Source: Ignavibacteria bacterium (GTDB lineage: Bacteria; Bacteroidota; Ignavibacteria; Ignavibacteriales; Ignavibacteriaceae). Taken from it: 7,730 nucleotides of DNA. This document shows, piece after piece, positions 4,681 through 7,730 of the stretch; position 1 is the first letter of the stretch; each line of letters opens with the position of its first letter. The position numbers and the translations under genes are program-made. The DNA is taken from positions 1-7,730 of the forward strand of contig JAUSIA010000453.1 in assembly GCA_030648225.1 (NCBI GenBank). The letters run 5' to 3'. The notes below the pieces were generated by a model. The model was not told where the DNA came from. It saw nothing but the letters and a program-made list of their open reading frames with translations, and searched no databases.

Positions 4681-6741
4681 CTATTTTTCCATTCCCATTT
4701 TTCTTAACAAATCATGAAAGCGCGGGTCGTTTTCCAAAGTAGGATCGAATACTGACGTAGTTTTGAAATAAACCATCAAGGGATCTTTTTGCTCATATGC
4801 TTTATTAGCATATTCAAAAAACTTATCCTTATCCCCCAAACTTAAATAGATACTTGCATAAAACCATGGAGATACAGGGTTTGGGTGGGAAAGTCTGACT
4901 AACTCATCTATTACTGCAAGAGCTTCCCTTCTTCTTCCTGCAAAACCATATATCATTCCCCGCGTCGCAATCATTACAAGCCTTCCATGTGAAAGCTCTA
5001 TGGCTTTATCTAATTCTTTCAATGCCTCATCAATTTTTTTTTGACCCCTATAAGTCATCGCTAAAGCAAAATGAGCCTCAGCATAATTTGGATACATCTC
5101 TATTGTTTTTTTGTATTGAGCAATTGCCTCATTTAGTCTGTTGGCAAAATGTAAAGTTCTCCCCAAACCGGTAGAAATACTTGGTGAAAGAGGATCAAGT
5201 TCATAAGCTCTTCGCATTTCCCTTAAAGCCTCATCGTATCTTCCAATCAAAGAGAGTAAAAGAGCATACCATTCATGAGCGGCTGCATAACCAGGTTTTA
5301 GTTCAATTGCTTTTTTAAATTCTTTCTCAGCTTCCTCCCAGTTCCAGTCAAAACGGAATTTAATATATGCAAGCGAAGTATGGGCTTCTGCAAGAGTCTC
5401 ATCTATTTCCAAAGCTTTTAATACAGCATCTTTCGCTTTTGAAGAAGCTTCTTCACGGGATAGTTCTCCATAAGAAGCACCGCCAATAAGTGTATAGCAG
5501 TTTGCCAGTCCGGCATAAGCTTGTGCAAAACCAGGATCAAATTCAATTGCCTTTGTAAAATATTCTATCCCTTTATTCAGGTCTTCTCCGGTTCTTTTAT
5601 TTAGATAGTAATTGCCGAGAAGATAATTCCGGTAAGCATCTGTATTTTCAGTTCCCTTTTTTTCAATTTGTTCTTTTTCATTTGCAAGAAGCTGAACTTT
5701 CAATCCTTCGGCAACCTTCATTGCAATATCACTTTGAATTGCAAAAATATCTTTTAATTCTCTGTCATAAGTTTCAGTCCAGAGATGCCTTTGTGTTGGT
5801 ACATCAATTAACTGTACAGTTATCCTTGTTTTATTTGCAGCTTTGCGTACACTCCCTTCCAGTATAGTTCCTACATCAAGCTCATTCCCAATCTGAGCAA
5901 TGTTGAGATTAGTATTTTTATATTTTATTATAGATGTCCTCGCAATAACATCTAATCCACTTATCTTTGCAAGGTTTGAAATTATTTCTTCGGTTATTCC
6001 ATCGGCAAAGTAATCATCTTCAGATTCCTGGCTTATATTATCAAATGGAAGAACAGCAATCCTGTTTCTTGGTCCAATAACAAAACCATCTTTGGTGCTT
6101 TGGAAAATAAAATACCCGGCAGCAGCTAATAAAAGAATTAATATTATAAAGATTAAAGAGCGGCTCTTCAGGAAAGAATCCAGATAAACCGGGACAAAAG
6201 ATCCGGATGTTTTTTTCTCCCATGGAAGAACAATTTTATATACATTCATTGGGAGCTGAATATTTTTGAGTTTTCTTTTGCCTACTTTGAGTACAGGATA
6301 TTCAATTTTTGATTGTATTTGCCTCGCTACATCTTCCGAAACACAAATGCAGCCGGGAGATGCCAATGGTTCTAACCTTGCTGCAAGATTCACTCCATCG
6401 CCATGTACATGCTTACCGGTATGAACAACATCGCCTACATGTAAACCAACCCGTAAAAGTATTTTTTTCTCTGCAGGTATTATCAGATTTCGCTCGTAGA
6501 GAGTTTTTTGAATTTCAATTGCGCATTTTGCAGCATCAAGAGCACTTACAAATTCTACAAAGAAAGAATCACCAGCTGTTTCTATTTCCTTTCCATTATG
6601 TTTAGGAAAAATTGAGCGGAGGATTTCCCTGTGTTCCTTAAGAAGCTCAAGTGCCAGCTCTTCATTGCTCTGTGTAAGAGCACTGTAGCCAACCATATCG
6701 GTAAACATTATAGCAGATAATCTTCTGTAATCCTTAGCCAT
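4681..6741 (-). CDS. class III nucleotide cyclase–TolB-like–TPR membrane protein
   Basis: This 686-aa signalling fusion has a cytoplasmic class III cyclase domain at about residues 5-170. It has metal aspartates D15 (MFTDMVGYS) and D58 (TAGDSFFVEF), and transition-state residues N118 and R122 (GDGVNLAARLE). The two purine-selecting positions, normally Lys and Asp in adenylate cyclases, are E54 and H111, so the product (cAMP, cGMP or other) is uncertain. One membrane helix spans about 195-213. A TolB-like region follows (about 226-350; RIAVLPFDN, ADGITEEI, LEGSVRK), then TPR-type helical repeats at about 370-640 with DPGFAQAYAGLA, KPGYAAAHEWYALL and YPNYAEAHFALA. The C-terminal half is presumably periplasmic and could sense or scaffold partners; that is inference. 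The ATG lacks a strong Shine-Dalgarno, yet MAKDYRRLSAIMFTD matches the family N-terminus. It is apparently a single-gene transcript ending at the REP hairpin. Confidence 0.9.
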   Translation of the reverse strand: MAKDYRRLSAIMFTDMVGYSALTQSNEELALELLKEHREILRSIFPKHNGKEIETAGDSFFVEFVSALDAAKCAIEIQKTLYERNLIIPAEKKILLRVGLHVGDVVHTGKHVHGDGVNLAARLEPLASPGCICVSEDVARQIQSKIEYPVLKVGKRKLKNIQLPMNVYKIVLPWEKKTSGSFVPVYLDSFLKSRSLIFIILILLLAAAGYFIFQSTKDGFVIGPRNRIAVLPFDNISQESEDDYFADGITEEIISNLAKISGLDVIARTSIIKYKNTNLNIAQIGNELDVGTILEGSVRKAANKTRITVQLIDVPTQRHLWTETYDRELKDIFAIQSDIAMKVAEGLKVQLLANEKEQIEKKGTENTDAYRNYLLGNYYLNKRTGEDLNKGIEYFTKAIEFDPGFAQAYAGLANCYTLIGGASYGELSREEASSKAKDAVLKALEIDETLAEAHTSLAYIKFRFDWNWEEAEKEFKKAIELKPGYAAAHEWYALLLSLIGRYDEALREMRRAYELDPLSPSISTGLGRTLHFANRLNEAIAQYKKTIEMYPNYAEAHFALAMTYRGQKKIDEALKELDKAIELSHGRLVMIATRGMIYGFAGRRREALAVIDELVRLSHPNPVSPWFYASIYLSLGDKDKFFEYANKAYEQKDPLMVYFKTTSVFDPTLENDPRFHDLLRKMGMEK

Positions 6742-6776
6742 AGCTTTTTATTTAATTAAGTTGCTTTATGCAATAA

Positions 6777-6800
6777 TGGAATATTTGCTGCAAAATTCCA
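6777..6800 (-). promoter_or_regulatory. 24-base imperfect dyad upstream of the cyclase gene
   Basis: TGGAAT (6777-6782) pairs with ATTCCA (6795-6800), and inside it TTTGC pairs with GCAAA; one A is bulged. The dyad lies 36-59 bases before the cyclase ATG, in the 139-bp divergent spacer it shares with the plus-strand DUF4160 remnant. It is a candidate regulator site or leader hairpin. The rest of this spacer is AT-rich and holds no gene I can see. Confidence 0.3.
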
Positions 6801-6880
6801 AATAACTATAACAAATCTCAAATCAATAATGAGGATTAATTGCAATAGAATTAAATGTTATTTAAATTGAAATTAATTAT

Positions 6881-7086
6881 ATGCCTGAAATAAGTAGATT
6901 TCTTGGAATTGTTATTACGATGTACTGGGAATATAATATCAGACATCATAAGCCTCATTTTCATGCCAGATACAATGAGTATGAATGTGTTTTTTCAATA
7001 CCGGAAATGGGCAGCTGAACATATTGATGAACTGGAACAATGTCAAAAATGAATTGCCGTTAAATAAGATAAAACCTCTGGAGTAA
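6881..7086 (+). pseudogene. broken DUF4160 gene
   Basis: Traces of one DUF4160 protein appear in three successive frames. ATG 6881 opens MPEISRFLGIVI, then HKPHFHARYNEYECVFSIP, the family N-terminus, but it stops at TGA 7016-7018 after 45 codons. A second frame (7005-7052) reads WAAEHIDELEQCQK, the family's tryptophan helix. A third ends LPLNKIKPLE at TAA 7084-7086, the family C-terminus. Intact members are about 75-90 residues. Roughly 17-18 codons appear deleted near 7001-7004 with a frame change, and a second small shift lies near 7035-7050. With two lesions it is very probably dead. DUF4160 commonly sits just before DUF2442, as here; the pair's biochemical role is not established. Confidence 0.85.
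7080..7083 (+). promoter_or_regulatory. ribosome-binding site of the DUF2442 gene inside the DUF4160 remnant
   Basis: GGAG lies five bases before ATG 7089 and is formed by the last codons (CTG GAG) of the DUF4160 remnant, whose TAA (7084-7086) is two bases from the ATG. This is the arrangement of a translationally coupled pair, and it survived the loss of the upstream reading frame. Confidence 0.65.
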
Positions 7087-7088
7087 AT

Positions 7089-7391
7089 ATGTACTATCTA
7101 ATTAAGGTAATTGAAGCCGAATATCTTGGAGAATATAAAATTCGGTTAACATTCAATAACGGAAAAACAAAAGATGTTGATCTTAAAGGAAAGTTGAATG
7201 GCGAAGTATTTCGTCCACTTCAGAATAAGAACATTTTTATGCAGTTCAATGTTGATAAAGAACTTGGTACTATTGTCTGGCCAAATGGTACTGATATAGC
7301 TCCGTATAGTCTTTATGATCTTGGAAAGCCTGTCAGACGAAGGGGTAAAACTCTTAACAAAGTTAACAAAAAAACAAAATCAAACAGATGA
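7089..7391 (+). CDS. DUF2442 family protein
   Basis: This is a small cytoplasmic protein of 100 aa. The domain covers residues about 1-84. YYLIKVIEAEYLGEYKIRL and LTFNNGKTKDVDL form the N-terminal beta sheet, then EVFRPLQNKNIFMQFNVDKE, and the hallmark GTIVWPNGTDIAPYSLYD. A very basic tail of about 18 residues (RRRGKTLNK…KKTKSNR) follows, which might contact nucleic acid. The molecular function of the family is not established. It is repeatedly found beside DUF4160, which suggests that the two proteins act together, possibly as a toxin-antitoxin-like pair (inference). Here the partner is broken while this frame is intact. The start is fixed by the GGAG and by the two-base gap to the preceding stop codon. 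Confidence 0.85.
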   Translation: MYYLIKVIEAEYLGEYKIRLTFNNGKTKDVDLKGKLNGEVFRPLQNKNIFMQFNVDKELGTIVWPNGTDIAPYSLYDLGKPVRRRGKTLNKVNKKTKSNR

Positions 7392-7563
7392 TTGAATGAC
7401 TCGTCTCCGAGAGAGCATCCCAGCTTACTCTACCTTGGCGGGATATTAATTGAAAACAGCTAACTTAGAATCCAATTTAAAAATTGGTTGTCAAAAATCC
7501 GGTTGAAATCAAGACCTTTGCTTCATAAGTTTAGCTACATTTAATTAAAACAAAGTGAATAAG
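7392..7563 (+). other. spacer between DUF2442 and the Ada-type gene
   Basis: No gene is visible here. CCAATTT/AAATTGG (7472-7487, two-base loop) is a perfect 7-bp hairpin but has no T-run after it, so it is a poor terminator. ATCCC (7418-7422) and GGGAT (7440-7444) could pair over a long loop. The last 60 bases are AT-rich and presumably contain the promoter of the Ada-type gene; no convincing -35/-10 pair was identified. Confidence 0.4.
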
Positions 7564-7730
7564 ATGCATAATTTATTAATGCCTGATAAAACCACAATGT
7601 ATAATGCTCTGCTGAATAAAGACAGCAGCTTTGAGGGAATCTTTTTTGTTGGTGTTAAAACAACCGGAGTATTTTGCAGACTTACCTGCAACGCAAGAAA
7701 ACCAAAAGAAGAAAATGTTGATTTCTTTTC
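7564..7730 (+). CDS. Ada-type methylphosphotriester-DNA methyltransferase, N-terminal part (cut by window edge)
   Basis: The first 55 codons of an Ada metal-binding domain protein are present. The read YNALLNKDSSFEGIFFVGVKTTGVFC, then RLTCNARKPKEENVDFF, matches the E. coli Ada N-terminus. In that family the first Cys of FCRxxC takes the methyl group from DNA phosphotriesters, and four cysteines bind zinc. The first two are here (C38 and C42); the other two would lie beyond the edge. With the start at 7564 these two fall at the same residue numbers as in E. coli Ada. ATG 7579 in the same frame is an alternative start; neither has a strong Shine-Dalgarno. Whether the full protein is Ada with AraC and Ogt domains, an Ada-AlkA fusion, or a short version cannot be seen. 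Confidence 0.85.
   Translation, partial: MHNLLMPDKTTMYNALLNKDSSFEGIFFVGVKTTGVFCRLTCNARKPKEENVDFF

Noticed and set aside
6041..6223. Minus-strand open frame of 60 codons in another frame of the cyclase gene
   Set aside because: It is a shadow of the membrane-helix region of the larger gene.
6309..6605. Plus-strand open frame of 98 codons
   Set aside because: It lies wholly antisense to the cyclase domain, whose motifs are clear on the minus strand, and its product is His/Gln/Leu-rich without a domain.
6881..7052. Programmed frameshift in the DUF4160 gene
   Set aside because: Besides the frame changes, about 17-18 codons of the conserved middle are missing, and no slippery sequence was seen at the junction; decay is simpler.
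7418..7444. Possible attC-like site or tRNA fragment between ATCCC and GGGAT
   Set aside because: The stem is only five base pairs and no conserved core sites or tRNA arms could be found.

Overview
The window is an AT-rich bacterial chromosome segment. The gene content resembles the Bacteroidota/Ignavibacteriota side of the tree: a cyclase–TolB-like–TPR fusion, a REP-associated transposase of the single-domain HUH type, a DUF4160/DUF2442 pair, reverse transsulfuration genes, and several starts without a clear Shine-Dalgarno. This placement is an inference from gene families. No rRNA or other phylogenetic marker is present.

Layout. The left edge holds the last 33 codons of a plus-strand gene ending in a membrane helix. 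Its stop codon overlaps the 3' end of a convergent minus-strand gene for an exported, possibly outer-membrane, protein (89-922). A spacer follows with a terminator hairpin and a short 8-bp tandem repeat. Next is a co-oriented minus-strand pair: cystathionine gamma-synthase/lyase (1140-2273) and a cystathionine beta-synthase with a C-terminal CBS-domain pair (2428-3789). Together they would move sulfur from homocysteine through cystathionine to cysteine. Their 154-bp gap carries a compact cluster of three hairpins bracketed by an 11-bp direct repeat.

The region 3883-4670 is a REP/RAYT unit. A 200-aa HUH/Y1 transposase is flanked on both sides by the same 36-bp sequence, which contains a near-perfect 31-bp palindrome. 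GTAG tetranucleotides lie at or near the hairpins on the coding strand. Upstream of it, also on the minus strand, is a 686-aa signalling protein with an N-terminal class III nucleotide cyclase, one membrane helix, a TolB-like domain and TPRs. Both of its purine-specifying positions differ from the usual Lys/Asp.

The right side reads on the plus strand. It holds a DUF4160 gene broken into three reading frames, an intact DUF2442 partner whose ribosome-binding site lies in the last codons of the broken gene, and the N-terminal 55 codons of an Ada-type methylphosphotriester repair protein cut by the window edge.

The most interesting items are the REP/transposase unit, the decayed DUF4160 beside an intact DUF2442, and the cyclase's unusual substrate residues. 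I see no CRISPR array, tRNA, rRNA or clearly new multi-gene system.
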